64,000 nucleotides of DNA from Kiloniella sp. EL199 (GCF_900313065.1 NZ_OMPU01000010.1:744001-808000), one strand, 5' to 3'. Shown: positions 1 through 9,721, numbered from the stretch's first letter. Numbers and translations are program-made. Notes: a model not told the origin generated them from the letters alone.

Positions 1-1
1 T

Positions 2-1207
2 ATTCGTGCCGGTAATTGGGGATTGGAACTGGTAGAGGTCAAAACAGTTGCCGAGGGCATCGATCTTTTGAATGCAGAAGAGGTTGATGCCTATATTGGC
101 AGCATTCTGGTAACGGGGCAGACTCTACGCGAAAAAGGCTTGTTGAATATTCGGGTAACAGGGCAAACGCCTTTTAAAAATGAAATCAGTATGGGGGTGC
201 GTAGCGATTGGCCCGAGTTTGCTTTCATTATGAAAAAAGCTCTTCAATCCATTCCGGATGAAAAGCATCGTGAAATCAGAAACAAATGGATCGGATTGCA
301 GATAGAGCCTGAACCGGATTACACGATCTTTTGGCAGATTGCGGCGGGAAGTTTGGGTATTTTGATCTTGTTCTTTGGCTGGAATACCTATCTGCAACGC
401 CGCATGGATGCCCAAAGCAAAACACTGCGGGAAAATAACACCCAACTAATTCACGAAGTCAAAGAGCGCCGAAAAGCCGAAGAGAGTGCTAATCGAGCCA
501 ATCGGACAAAGGATACCTTTCTAACCAATCTTTCGCATGAATTCAGGACACCCTTGAATGCCATTATTGGTTACACAGAATTTATGCTGATGGACAAAAA
601 GAAAAAGGTGAATGAAGATAAATCTGCGGAGTATCTAGATCATATTCAATCGGCGGGACAACATATGCTGGGGCTTGTTGACGATCTGATGGATCTTTCA
701 GTTATTGATCTGGGCGAGATGTCCCTAAACGAAGAGGTATCGTCTACTGGTGAAGTGATTCAAATTGTTAAAGGCCTTATCGAAGGAAAGATCAGTAGCC
801 CGAAAAAGATGATTCACTGGAATGTTTCTGATGGGTTGCCCTCCGTTAAAGTTGACATTCGTCATGTGAAGCAAATATTGATTAATCTGGTCGAGAATGC
901 GATCAAGTTTACGCCAGATGGCGGGGAAATCACCATTGCTGACTATATGACCAAGGCCGGAGAAATTGTTCTTTCGGTCAAAGACACGGGCATCGGTATT
1001 CCCGAAGATGAAATCGATGACATCCTCGAAGTATTCCATCGTGGGCAAGATCCCCTGATACGATCCTCAGAGGGAACAGGTCTGGGCCTGACGCTTTGCG
1101 TGCGCATGGCAGAACTTCACGACGGTGAAATCAAGGTGGAAAGCAAACGAGGAAAAGGCACAACAGTAAGCTTTATTATCCCTGCCAGTCGTGTCGTTCA
1201 GAACTGA
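2..1207 (+). CDS. Sensor histidine kinase, 5' end cut by window edge
   Basis: The frame is open to the left edge, so the true start lies outside. The visible N-terminus is the tail of a periplasmic solute-binding-type (SBP_bac_3) sensor domain, ending in the typical ISMGVRSDWPEF and IRNKWIG segments. One membrane helix follows (IAAGSLGILILFFGW), then a short coiled-coil linker, a HisKA domain with the phosphorylated His in NLSHEFRTPLNAI, and an HATPase domain with N-box (NLVENAIKF), DTGIGI and GTGLGLTL. It should sense a small extracellular solute and autophosphorylate. No receiver domain is fused and no response regulator lies downstream, so its partner is either upstream of the window or elsewhere. 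The ligand cannot be told from the fragment. Confidence 0.9.
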   Translation: MRAGNWGLELVEVKTVAEGIDLLNAEEVDAYIGSILVTGQTLREKGLLNIRVTGQTPFKNEISMGVRSDWPEFAFIMKKALQSIPDEKHREIRNKWIGLQIEPEPDYTIFWQIAAGSLGILILFFGWNTYLQRRMDAQSKTLRENNTQLIHEVKERRKAEESANRANRTKDTFLTNLSHEFRTPLNAIIGYTEFMLMDKKKKVNEDKSAEYLDHIQSAGQHMLGLVDDLMDLSVIDLGEMSLNEEVSSTGEVIQIVKGLIEGKISSPKKMIHWNVSDGLPSVKVDIRHVKQILINLVENAIKFTPDGGEITIADYMTKAGEIVLSVKDTGIGIPEDEIDDILEVFHRGQDPLIRSSEGTGLGLTLCVRMAELHDGEIKVESKRGKGTTVSFIIPASRVVQN

Positions 1208-1298
1208 AACTTTAAGTCATCACCTTGGATTGAATCCAAGTACAGCTTGGCAAAATTTAAAACGCGAGATCCCTGTGTTTGTTTAATGTACGCTAGCT

Positions 1299-2183
1299 TT
1301 ATCGTGGTAAGCGCTTGCGCAAAGCGTCGATAACTTTGGTTTCTGCTGAGGCCGAATATCCGTCGTCCATTGCCCCCTGAAAAGCATCGAGCGTGGCGGA
1401 GCCTATCTGTGGGTTCAGGCCAAGCTTATGGGCGTACTTCAAACCATAGTCCGTGTCTTTTAGACGCCATTTGGTAGAGAATAGAACATCTTTCTCGTGT
1501 TGTCCTTCGACCATCAGCGGGGCATTGCGTGCGACTTGTGGACTGCCGCATCCGCCCATACCGAGTGACTTTGCAACAAGTTCAAGATCCAGCCCGGCGC
1601 GTTCGGCGGCTATCAACCCTTCTGCTGCAGCAGCGATCTGTATCGATCCCATTAGATTGACGATCAGCTTATAGGCTGTGCCAGAACCAACGGGGCCGAA
1701 ATAAAGCTGGTTTGATGAAATGACTTCCAGATAAGGGCTAGCTTTTTCAATAGTACTTTGTTCTCCCCCGAGAAAGAGGGTGAGTTGCCCATTTGCGGCT
1801 GCATCGGGTAATCCGGTAACTGGACAGTCCAGATAATCCAGCCCTGATGTTTTTGCCGCGATGAATAGTTCCTCGATCCAGTCATGGGACAAAGTTGAAC
1901 ATTCTATAGCTAATGTGCCGGGCTTGAGGTTGGCACTCAATACGCCTTCTGGTCCCATCCATATAGCTTTTGAGGCAATATCATCCCCGACCATGACAAA
2001 GATCGCATCGGCATCTTGTGCGGCCATCGCCGGAGAGGTTGCCAATGTGGCTCCGCGATTTACCAATGGCATCGCACGTTCATGCGTTCGGTTGTATACA
2101 TGCACATTATGCCCCGCATCAATAAGCTGTCCAGCCATACCTGTGCCCATCAGGCCAGTTCCTAAAAATGCAATGCGTGCCAT
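1299..2183 (-). CDS. NAD(P)-dependent beta-hydroxyacid dehydrogenase (3-hydroxyisobutyrate dehydrogenase family)
   Basis: The protein (294 aa from the chosen start) begins with a Rossmann nucleotide-binding motif, IAFLGTGLMGTGMA, followed by the NRT segment that usually indicates NADP(H) preference in this family. The substrate-side motif DCPVTGLPDAA matches the D-x-P-V-(S/T)-G signature, and GSGTAYKLIVNLM carries the catalytic lysine. Members oxidise 3-hydroxyisobutyrate, tartronate semialdehyde, 4-hydroxybutyrate or related short acids; the substrate here is not determinable. The open frame extends 16 codons further upstream, but ATG at 2183 has AAGG about 9 nt before it and places the Rossmann motif at residue 4, as is normal. 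The gene stands alone, convergent with the kinase. Confidence 0.88.
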   Translation of the reverse strand: MARIAFLGTGLMGTGMAGQLIDAGHNVHVYNRTHERAMPLVNRGATLATSPAMAAQDADAIFVMVGDDIASKAIWMGPEGVLSANLKPGTLAIECSTLSHDWIEELFIAAKTSGLDYLDCPVTGLPDAAANGQLTLFLGGEQSTIEKASPYLEVISSNQLYFGPVGSGTAYKLIVNLMGSIQIAAAAEGLIAAERAGLDLELVAKSLGMGGCGSPQVARNAPLMVEGQHEKDVLFSTKWRLKDTDYGLKYAHKLGLNPQIGSATLDAFQGAMDDGYSASAETKVIDALRKRLPR

Positions 2184-2306
2184 GTTGTTATACCTTGGAT
2201 TACCGTAGAGAATTGTCAGGGGAGTAAGCATCCTCGGACGAGAATTTTATTCTATCTACCAAAGTGTTAGGCGCAAGGGTTCTTTATGGAACAGTTACCA
2301 AATACG

Positions 2307-2963
2307 TTAAATTCTATACTGTTCCCTGACATCATTGATGCATCTTTGGCGTGAAGTCGTAGGAACCTCGTGTGGGGCAAAGTCGGCTTCTGACTTGTCC
2401 AGAAAACCAACGGCAGTTTGCAGTCGTGATATGCTAAGAGGGGATATATTCTCTGGACTGTGATGTTGTTTCATATAATCGATAAAGCGCACGAGAAGCT
2501 GTTTTTCAAAAATACCTTGTGGCAAATTTTCTCGTGTACAGACCCCAAAGACCCCCTTGAGAAAATGGTCCCATGTCTCGTTAAAATGTTCAGGTGTCAA
2601 ATAGTCAGGCAAAGTTGGATGTTCTTCTAACAGATCCTTGCCCAGCTCATTTTCAAAGAAGCTTTGCTCTGCGTCCTGATAAGCCTTTTTAAAATATTCT
2701 TTGGCTTTGTCTTCTGTATCCAGATTTTCAGTTTTTAATATGTTGAGCCACTTTGGGTAGGTTTTGGAATAAAAACGGCAGGTTTCCGAAAGTGCAGCTT
2801 GGCTGACAAAAGAAACAGCGTCGAAGTTTGCGGCAATCACATAAGATGGCCGTGGTGCTATTCTCTGCGATGTAAAAAGCCTAAGTTGACCTTGAGAAAT
2901 CAGGGATTGTTTTAGAAGAGAAGCTTCTTCATAGAAGTTTTCATAAAGATAGTTGAGTAACAT
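2307..2963 (-). CDS. Hypothetical protein, 218 aa
   Basis: I do not recognise this protein. It is a soluble-looking, mostly helical 218-aa chain without signal peptide or membrane segment, rich in Phe, Glu and Lys (for example SFFENELGKDLLEEHPTLP). The long uninterrupted frame, normal codon use and absence of a better frame on the other strand support it as a gene. It lies in the same direction as the dehydrogenase, 123 nt upstream of it, so co-transcription is possible but not evident. Confidence 0.6.
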   Translation of the reverse strand: MLLNYLYENFYEEASLLKQSLISQGQLRLFTSQRIAPRPSYVIAANFDAVSFVSQAALSETCRFYSKTYPKWLNILKTENLDTEDKAKEYFKKAYQDAEQSFFENELGKDLLEEHPTLPDYLTPEHFNETWDHFLKGVFGVCTRENLPQGIFEKQLLVRFIDYMKQHHSPENISPLSISRLQTAVGFLDKSEADFAPHEVPTTSRQRCINDVREQYRI

Positions 2964-3329
2964 TGCACATGTCCAAATAAACTAAAAAAGTAATCTCTGT
3001 TCTATCACTTATATTTTATGAAATGCTTCGCTAGTAAACGAAGTATGAATTTTAAAGTGATCAAATTTTTAACAGGCGATAGCAATTAATATCAGTATTC
3101 AGTTTCTGCCATTTTTGATGATGATTCTAGATCGCATCACTTGACCGGATGGACTATTTTGGGCACTACTTTCTCTTGAATAACTCTTTCTTACGTCAAC
3201 ATAACCTCTATTCGCGTCATTTCCCGTTGTGCCCGACATCTTATTTTCATGAGGCAGTGAGCACTTTATCTATCAGGAAATGAAAATCTGCGACCAGTGA
3301 ACAAAGACGAGTAAACAAAGGCTGAAAAA
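2964..3329. other. Intergenic region, 366 bp, A+T rich
   Basis: This gap separates the leftward hypothetical gene from the rightward ABC transporter operon and must hold promoters for both. I see no convincing riboswitch, terminator or small gene. The ribosome-binding site of the downstream gene is the AAGG at about 3318-3321. Confidence 0.4.
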
Positions 3330-4343
3330 ATGAAACTGAACCGGCGCGAAGCGCTTGCATTGATGGGCGGCACTCTGGCTGCTTCCACTTTGGCAACACC
3401 TGCTTTTTCCAAGAACCGTAAAATTACCGTTGGTGCGCTTCGGTTTACCAGTCATTCGGCAAGCTTTATCGCGTTGGAGCGAGGTTACTTTCAGGAAATG
3501 GGTCTGGATGTTGAACTGAAATTCTTTCAGGCGGCAACGCCTATGGCCGTTGCCATCGCATCGGGGGACGTTGATTTTGGGGTGACAGCCATTTCTGGCG
3601 GATTGATTTCGCTGGCTGATAAAGGGGCCATCAAGGTGATCGGTGGGGTTCTGTCAGAAGAACAGGGCATTGATGGGCAGAAAATACTGGTGTCTGATGC
3701 AGCCTTCAAATCTGGGGTAACATCACCGGACAAGCTGGATGGCAAGACATTTGGCATGACCACAGCTGGATCATCCTTCCATTACATGGGATCCCAAGTT
3801 GCCGCGAAGGAAGGTGTGGGCCTGAAGTTCAAGCCACTCCAGAAGGTTGGGGCCATTATCGGTGCACTGAAAACCGGACAAATTGATGCCTGGTCTATCG
3901 TTCCGCACATTGCCAAACCTCTGGCCGGGTCAGGCGCAGTTCATATCATTGGTGATGTGTCGGATTATCTGCCGAATTATCAGGTAACGACTGCCTTTAC
4001 CTCTGCGAAGAATGCGGCAGAAGAACCGGAAATGACAAGAAACTTTATTTCGGCCTACAGCAAAGGTATTGCCGATTATAACGTCGCGATGGTTGATGGC
4101 TCGTTAGGCGATGCGGGGCGTGAAGAAATGGTCGATCTGATCCATCAGTATGTCTATGCCGACAAGCCACGGGAAAAGGCGGCTAAATCCATTATTAACG
4201 GATCTATGCGACTGAACCCGGGTGTGGCGATGAATGTGGGATCAATTGAAAAACAGTTGAACTGGTTTAAATCGGAAAAGCTGGTGAACGGTACGATCGG
4301 TCTGGATCAGCTTATTGATACGAGTTACGTCAAAACTCTTTGA
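3330..4343 (+). CDS. ABC transporter substrate-binding protein, NMT1/SsuA-like
   Basis: The 337-aa protein starts with an export signal containing twin arginines (KLNRREALALMGG, cleavage near ATPAFSKN), so Tat export is plausible although the motif is not canonical. The mature part has the layout of the NMT1/THI5/SsuA class: an early VGALRF strand, then FIALERGYFQEMGLDVELKF, the SGDVDFGVTA segment and a second lobe. This class delivers nitrate, sulfonates, pyrimidine precursors or aromatic acids to an inner membrane ABC importer. The ATPase and permease follow at 4475 and 5235. No substrate-specific enzyme is adjacent, and there is no recognisable TPP riboswitch upstream, so the ligand is open. 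Confidence 0.85.
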   Translation: MKLNRREALALMGGTLAASTLATPAFSKNRKITVGALRFTSHSASFIALERGYFQEMGLDVELKFFQAATPMAVAIASGDVDFGVTAISGGLISLADKGAIKVIGGVLSEEQGIDGQKILVSDAAFKSGVTSPDKLDGKTFGMTTAGSSFHYMGSQVAAKEGVGLKFKPLQKVGAIIGALKTGQIDAWSIVPHIAKPLAGSGAVHIIGDVSDYLPNYQVTTAFTSAKNAAEEPEMTRNFISAYSKGIADYNVAMVDGSLGDAGREEMVDLIHQYVYADKPREKAAKSIINGSMRLNPGVAMNVGSIEKQLNWFKSEKLVNGTIGLDQLIDTSYVKTL

Positions 4344-4474
4344 GGGTGTTATCTAACTTGCCAGTAGACGGTCTATTGGCAGCCGATCTATTGTCAGACA
4401 GCCTGCTGGCACGGAATTTTAAGCGGCGGAGTTTATGCTTCGCTGTTTCCATATGATTATAACAAGTTGGCGTT

Positions 4475-5242
4475 ATGGATATTAAGCTTTCTGGCATTCA
4501 TCATAACTATGGCGACAGAGAAGTGCTGCGCGATATAAATCTGGATATTGCTTCGGGGCAGATTGTTTGTATCGTCGGGCCGTCTGGTTGTGGGAAATCA
4601 ACGCTGTTGCGGTTGCTTGGTGGGTTGGAACGGCCCACTTTGGGTGACATTCTTCAGGTCGGTGATGTTTCTGAAGGGTGCCTCAATCCGCTGACTTATG
4701 TATTTCAGGACTTTGCCCTGTTGCCGTGGCGTACTGTGGCGGGAAACATTTCTCTGGTTTTGGAAGATCACGGGATTAGTCAGGCGGAAAGCCTTGGGAT
4801 TATCAACGATGTTCTTGCCCGTTGTAAGCTCAGCGATTTTGCGGATGTTTTCCCCAAACAGATTTCTGGCGGTATGAAACAGCGGGTTGCCATTGCCCGC
4901 GCTTTGGCGGTGAACCCTGCTGTGATGTTGATGGACGAGCCTCTTTCGGCGCTGGACAGTCAAACCCGCGAACTTTTGATGGACGATATTGTCTCGCTCT
5001 GGACCCACAAACCCTTTACCGCTGTCTATGTAACGCACAATTTGGCCGAGGCCGTACGTTTGGGGCACAGGATTATTGTACTTTCTCGCCGTCCGGGGGA
5101 AATACGTGAAATTGTGACCATTGATAAACCTTTGTCTGAGCGCAAGCACGCCGACCCTGATCTGGAACGACAACAAAATAACTTGTGGCAGATGATGCGC
5201 GATGAGGCCGTGGCCGCAGATGCGGAGTTGATCAATGCCTGA
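4475..5242 (+). CDS. ABC transporter ATP-binding protein, SsuB/TauB-like
   Basis: The 255-aa protein is a single nucleotide-binding domain: Walker A GPSGCGKST, Q-loop in VFQDFALLPWR, signature ISGGMKQR, Walker B VMLMDEP and the switch histidine in VTHNLAEA. The LLPWRTV segment behind the Q-loop is typical of the nitrate/sulfonate/taurine import group. It energises uptake together with the permease, whose start overlaps this gene by 8 nt, indicating translational coupling. The binding protein lies 131 nt upstream. Confidence 0.9.
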   Translation: MDIKLSGIHHNYGDREVLRDINLDIASGQIVCIVGPSGCGKSTLLRLLGGLERPTLGDILQVGDVSEGCLNPLTYVFQDFALLPWRTVAGNISLVLEDHGISQAESLGIINDVLARCKLSDFADVFPKQISGGMKQRVAIARALAVNPAVMLMDEPLSALDSQTRELLMDDIVSLWTHKPFTAVYVTHNLAEAVRLGHRIIVLSRRPGEIREIVTIDKPLSERKHADPDLERQQNNLWQMMRDEAVAADAELINA

Positions 5243-6110
5243 GACGTCAAAACCCGAGAGTTTGAAACCTTGGAATTCAACGTCCGGCGAGTCAAAGCAA
5301 GCATCTGGCTCCAGTTTGGCAAGTAAACAACAACCTGTTCCCTTTCGGGGTGGCGGATTTGCACCGGTATCTCGCCCGTGGATGGGTTTTGTGGTGTTTT
5401 TTGTTCTTATTGCCTTTCTTGAAGCCGGAACCCGCATAGGGTTTATTTCGGCTCTGACGATCCCCAAACCATCGGATGTCTTAAATACCTTCTTCGAGCT
5501 TTATAGTTCAGGATTGCTGTGGATGCATCTGGTTCCCAGTTTGATGCGCTTTGTCATCGGGGCGGCGATAGGGACCTTGTTGGGTGTAAGCTTGGGAATT
5601 GCCATTGGCCTCTTTTCTTATGTCCGGGCAGGGCTGGTTCCTTTGATCGCAGCTCTCTTCCCGGTGCCAAAGATTGCGTTGTTGCCGCTATTTGTGATCT
5701 GGTTTGGCATTGACGAAGCATCCAAATACGCCCTCATTGCCTTTGGAACCTTCACGCCGATGGTTGTTGCCACCTATGGGGCCGTGGACAACGTGGATCG
5801 CGGCCTGATCCGCATGGGGCAGAGCTTTAACCTCGCGTGGTTTTCCATTGTGCGTAAAATCGTCTTGCCGGGGGCCATGGCAGGCATTCTCTCTGGCCTG
5901 CGGATTGCGCTTGCCATCGCCATTATCCTGTTGGTTGCCGCCGAAATGCTGGGCGCAGAATATGGTATCGGTGCCTATATCCTTCAGGCCGGATCACTCT
6001 ATGATCTCGAACGCCTTTTCACAGGCGTTGCCATTCTTTCGATCCTTGGTGTGCTTGTGAATTCAGCTATTGGCTTGATTGAAAAGCGAGTGTTGCGTTG
6101 GCGGGTGTGA
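5235..6110 (+). CDS. ABC transporter permease, SsuC/TauC-like
   Basis: A 291-aa inner membrane protein of the BPD_transp_1 type with about six hydrophobic segments and the cytoplasmic EAA-like loop around residues 185-215 that docks with the ATPase. Its first 45 residues are hydrophilic and Ser/Pro/Gly rich, longer than usual for this family, and encode no domain I recognise. ATG at 5235 overlaps the end of the ATPase gene. With the genes at 3330 and 4475 it forms a complete importer; no exporter-type features are seen. Confidence 0.9.
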   Translation: MPETSKPESLKPWNSTSGESKQASGSSLASKQQPVPFRGGGFAPVSRPWMGFVVFFVLIAFLEAGTRIGFISALTIPKPSDVLNTFFELYSSGLLWMHLVPSLMRFVIGAAIGTLLGVSLGIAIGLFSYVRAGLVPLIAALFPVPKIALLPLFVIWFGIDEASKYALIAFGTFTPMVVATYGAVDNVDRGLIRMGQSFNLAWFSIVRKIVLPGAMAGILSGLRIALAIAIILLVAAEMLGAEYGIGAYILQAGSLYDLERLFTGVAILSILGVLVNSAIGLIEKRVLRWRV

Positions 6111-6209
6111 GTTAAAAATAGAAGCTCAGAGCCAATATTTGCTTATTGAAGTTAATTTACTTAGCTTAAGTTATTGTATTTATAATTCTCCTTTTAAGGC
6201 AATGGTCTT

Positions 6210-7934
6210 ATGTCATTATTCAAGTTTATACTTTTTTTGATTCCTGTATTGGCTTTATTTATTAATACTCCGTCTTATTCAAATAAATATGAAGATCCAA
6301 CGGTAACTAGATTAAAAGAAAAATGTGAGCAGGGGGATGCCTTTAGTTGTTATCAACTGGGCGAATTATATATTCCTGGGAACAAGGTTTTACCTGATGT
6401 TCGTAGGGCCTTAGAATATTTTAATTTGGCTTGTGAAGGTGGTTATAAAGAAGCTTGCGAAAAATCTATCAGCGTTAAACGGAAGTGGGATAACGATAAA
6501 AAGCGAGTCACGCTGTATACCGAATCTTGCAAAAATGGCAACGCAGAAAACTGTTTTCATCTTGGTAGTATGTACAACAAAGGCGAAGCCTTAAATCGTA
6601 ATGAATATCTTGCTTTTGCTAATTTTAAAAAAGCATGTGACGGTGGTTTTATTAACGGGTGTGCAGCTGCTGCTTTCTTTTATTCTATTGGGCGTGGTGT
6701 CGATCAAGACAGGAAAAAGGCTGTTGATCTTTTAAATTCTTCTTGTGAAGCAGGTGGCGGGGACAGTTGTTTGTATTTGGGGTTTCTTCATGAAAAGGGG
6801 ATGGAGGTTGGGAAAAAACGTGACAAAAAGATCATTGAGACACACCAAATTTGTGACCTAATAGAAAGTGATGGTTGTAAGTATTTATCATTTATGTACA
6901 TCCAAGGCCTAGGGGTTGAAAAAAATTATGCTAATTCGGTTGCTTATTACAAGAAGGGATGTGCTTTAGAAAATAGACGCAGCTGTTCTTCTTTGAAAAG
7001 GCTTAATTCACTTGGTGAGGATAAGTTCGATACGAAGATTTCGATCGCAAATATGAACGAAGCAGGTAAAAAACGGGAAGCTTTGAAATACATACAAAAT
7101 TATGAAACCCAGTGTAAAAATGGCGATGCAATAAAATGTACATATCTCGGAACCAAACATATTTTGGGGAATGTTGTCGCGCGTGACGAAGAAAAAACTA
7201 CCCGTTATTTTCAACTAGCTTGTGACCAAAATGAACCTATCGGTTGTTATAATTTGGCGGGTTTTTTGAATCGTTTCAATAGATCTGACAGCGAAGTAGA
7301 GAAAATTGCAACTCTTTATGATAAAGCATGCGATGAGAATATTTATCAGGCATGTGATAAAATTGGCGAGATGTATATGAGAGGAAAGGGTGTTGAGAAG
7401 AGCTATGCCCTTGCCGAAGATGCTTATAGGAAATCTTGTTTTTCTGGTGAAAATGCTTATGGTTGTATTCAGTTGTCGAACCTCTATAGAAACAAAAAAA
7501 ATAAAACTGATGATAGATCAGTGGATTACGAAGCGGTTTCAATTTCTGGCATCAAAAAAGATTGTAGAAAAAATATTTATGCTGCCTGCTTATATCTTGG
7601 TGAAGCTTTTAAACAGGGGATGAGGGTAACAAAAGATTACAGAGCCTCATTCATTGCTTTTAAATTGGCTTGTGATGGTAGGTTGTCAAAAGGTTGTGAT
7701 GGCTTAAGTTTTTTATACCTTTACGCTCACATAAAACCTGAAAAAAAATTGGCTCAACAACAAGAACGTTTTTGTCGTAGTGGCATGGTTGAGGCTTGTG
7801 TTTACATGGGGAATGCAAGTAGCCGGGGGTTAGGTGTTGAGAAAAATATAACAAAGGCAATTTCTTATTATAAAGAGAGTTGTTTGTTTGGAAGTGATGT
7901 TGCTTGTCGGAGTTATGAGAAGCTTACCAATTAG
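6210..7934 (+). CDS. Secreted cysteine-rich Sel1-repeat protein (Hcp-like)
   Basis: The 574-aa protein has a signal peptide (hydrophobic residues 4-22, cleavage near TPSYS) and then about 15 Sel1-type helical repeats. Each repeat carries a cysteine pair, nearly always C-x7-C (CEQGDAFSC, CKNGNAENC, CDGGFINGC, CRSGMVEAC and so on; one is C-x8-C). This is the pattern of the Helicobacter cysteine-rich proteins, in which each pair forms a disulfide bridging the two helices, so a periplasmic or extracellular location is expected. Such repeats act as protein-binding scaffolds. The gene is visibly more A+T rich than its neighbours, suggesting separate acquisition. It is transcribed alone. The partner is unknown. 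Confidence 0.85.
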   Translation: MSLFKFILFLIPVLALFINTPSYSNKYEDPTVTRLKEKCEQGDAFSCYQLGELYIPGNKVLPDVRRALEYFNLACEGGYKEACEKSISVKRKWDNDKKRVTLYTESCKNGNAENCFHLGSMYNKGEALNRNEYLAFANFKKACDGGFINGCAAAAFFYSIGRGVDQDRKKAVDLLNSSCEAGGGDSCLYLGFLHEKGMEVGKKRDKKIIETHQICDLIESDGCKYLSFMYIQGLGVEKNYANSVAYYKKGCALENRRSCSSLKRLNSLGEDKFDTKISIANMNEAGKKREALKYIQNYETQCKNGDAIKCTYLGTKHILGNVVARDEEKTTRYFQLACDQNEPIGCYNLAGFLNRFNRSDSEVEKIATLYDKACDENIYQACDKIGEMYMRGKGVEKSYALAEDAYRKSCFSGENAYGCIQLSNLYRNKKNKTDDRSVDYEAVSISGIKKDCRKNIYAACLYLGEAFKQGMRVTKDYRASFIAFKLACDGRLSKGCDGLSFLYLYAHIKPEKKLAQQQERFCRSGMVEACVYMGNASSRGLGVEKNITKAISYYKESCLFGSDVACRSYEKLTN

Positions 7935-8049
7935 ATAAGCGGAGTAAGTTTAGAAAGATTAGTTTTTATTTATCCGACGCATCAATAAATTTCATTGGTC
8001 ATGAACATCTGATCACATCAAAATACAGTTCATCTTTTTTCTGACGAGG

Positions 8050-8706
8050 ATGTTTCTGGGCATGATTGATGTGTCTGTTTTACCGTTGTTTTTGACGGCG
8101 ATTTTCTTTGTAGTTATCGCACCGGGGCCTGATCTGGTTTTGATCACTGCTTATTCATCTACTCGTGGATTTCGCTTTGGTTTGATGGTTTCGTTGGGGA
8201 TTTTTATCGCGGGTGTTATCCAGACATTGCTGGTTGCTTTTGGCCTTGGTCAGCTTATGCAGGCAATGCCAAGTGTTGCATTTGGCGTGAAGATTGTCGG
8301 TGCCTGTTATTTGGGGTGGTTGGGCTATAAACGTTTGCTGTGCTGGTATCGGAAGGACGGATTATCTTTTGATCGGCCTGATGATACCTCTTTGAGCAAA
8401 TATGATCTTGTTTGCAAAGGGCTTTTAAGTAACTTGCTAAACTCAAAAGCCTTGCTCTCCTTTTCTCTTTTCCTGCCTCAATTCACGACGGGAACAGGTA
8501 GTTTAACGGCACAAATTCTAATCCTTGGCCTTCTTTTTTCCGGTTTTGCATTTTTAATGAACTGCGGATTTTCTCTCTTCTTTAGCCAAATCGGACAGGT
8601 CCTTGGCAACCGATTGAAATCAACGAGGAACCTCGGAAGACACATTGACGGCCTGCTTGGTGTTATCTTTGTCGGCTTGGCAACGCGGCTTGCCTTGAGC
8701 AGATAG
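8050..8706 (+). CDS. LysE/RhtB-family amino acid exporter
   Basis: The 218-aa protein has five to six membrane helices and the family fingerprint FFVVIAPGPDLVLITAYS near the N-terminus, followed by the conserved SLGIFIAGVIQTLL helix and GLLSNLLNSKALLSF, equivalent to the usual NPK segment. These proteins export amino acids such as threonine, homoserine or lysine with proton exchange. ATG at 8050 is preceded too closely by GAGG; ATG at 8062 is an alternative start with the same element about 12 nt upstream. It is convergent with the next gene with no spacer. Substrate unknown. Confidence 0.85.
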   Translation: MFLGMIDVSVLPLFLTAIFFVVIAPGPDLVLITAYSSTRGFRFGLMVSLGIFIAGVIQTLLVAFGLGQLMQAMPSVAFGVKIVGACYLGWLGYKRLLCWYRKDGLSFDRPDDTSLSKYDLVCKGLLSNLLNSKALLSFSLFLPQFTTGTGSLTAQILILGLLFSGFAFLMNCGFSLFFSQIGQVLGNRLKSTRNLGRHIDGLLGVIFVGLATRLALSR

Positions 8707-9573
8707 CTACACCAGATCCCAGATTGAAAAGCCCTGTTCCATTGTATGATTTTGTTGGCACAGGGTGTCTGGCTGAAGCTCTGTTACCTCTGGCGGGTGA
8801 TAGCTGAGGATGTCGTAAACTTCGTGATGCGTGATCAACAGGTAGTGGGTTGGGGCACGTTTTTCAAAACGGTTGTAGCTTTCTTTGTCCAGCCATTTGA
8901 AAAATTTAGAATTTTCTACCGTAAAAAGCCCATAGCCAGTTGAGGCCACAAGCGATGGATCCATGGTTGCGAGCATCCGCAGGCGATAGCTTTCTGTGGA
9001 TTGGCGATAACTTATGGTTTTGGGAAAGCAGATGCAAAATCGGGCTTTCTGTTCTGTTTGCGGGGTGTCTTTTCCCTTAGTGTTGTCCTGAACCAACAGG
9101 GTGAGTTTTTTGTTGTTTTCGATCAGGCCGAGCGTGGTGATTTTCCGGGGCAGGGCCGGTGTGGTTTCATAAAGACTATAGATTTCACGTTTTTTCTTTA
9201 GGACCTTGTTCTTAAAGGCAATGCTGTTTTTGCGCGGGGAGAGTTTCTTGGCACTTGATGTCAGAAAATTAAGAACCCCAGAGCCTGCTTTCCCATAGTT
9301 ATCAGGTACAGATTGGCTGGTCAGACGTTTGAGGAGCAGGCGAAAGTGGAACATTTCCAGTTCCATTCGGCCACTTTCCTTGGGGTCAAAGATGTCAAAA
9401 ATACCGACCTTGCGGCGGATGGCATCCAGCTTGATGTCATAGAGATTGAAATGGTGTTCACGAAACCGGGGGCCACGCCCGGAAATCATTTCATCGATTT
9501 CTGTTTCCAAAATCCGTTTTGTCTCTGGATTGCATTCATCCAGTAAAAAGCGTTCTGCCAGATTTGGTTTCAT
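8707..9573 (-). CDS. Hypothetical protein, 288 aa
   Basis: I do not recognise this 288-aa protein. It is hydrophilic, with a basic central stretch (residues about 110-135) and no signal peptide. Its stop codon directly abuts the stop of the LysE gene on the other strand. It follows the two short related genes at 9722-10587 in the same direction, and a motif of the form K-L-x-A-x-R near residue 48 loosely resembles the K-K-L-E-A-M segment of the 9722 protein; I would not call homology from that. PAS-like or sensor functions are possible but not shown. Confidence 0.6.
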   Translation of the reverse strand: MKPNLAERFLLDECNPETKRILETEIDEMISGRGPRFREHHFNLYDIKLDAIRRKVGIFDIFDPKESGRMELEMFHFRLLLKRLTSQSVPDNYGKAGSGVLNFLTSSAKKLSPRKNSIAFKNKVLKKKREIYSLYETTPALPRKITTLGLIENNKKLTLLVQDNTKGKDTPQTEQKARFCICFPKTISYRQSTESYRLRMLATMDPSLVASTGYGLFTVENSKFFKWLDKESYNRFEKRAPTHYLLITHHEVYDILSYHPPEVTELQPDTLCQQNHTMEQGFSIWDLV

Positions 9574-9721
9574 TCGCGGGACATTCTTCTTGTCAGATCA
9601 ATGCTTACGTTATTTGTGCAAACATTCGGTATCTATTCACGGCTTATATCACTTTGGACAATAGCCCCGCATTATTACAGAATTGTTTTGGTTGGTTAAA
9701 AATCTGACCCGAGTGTCGTTT

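Noticed and set aside
1224-1240. CTTGGATT-G-AATCCAAG palindrome as terminator of the first kinase
   Set aside because: The one-base loop cannot form a terminator hairpin and there is no T-run; kept only as a possible protein site.
3180-3329. TPP riboswitch upstream of the NMT1-like binding protein
   Set aside because: The conserved CUGAGA and ACCUGA-type elements were not found.
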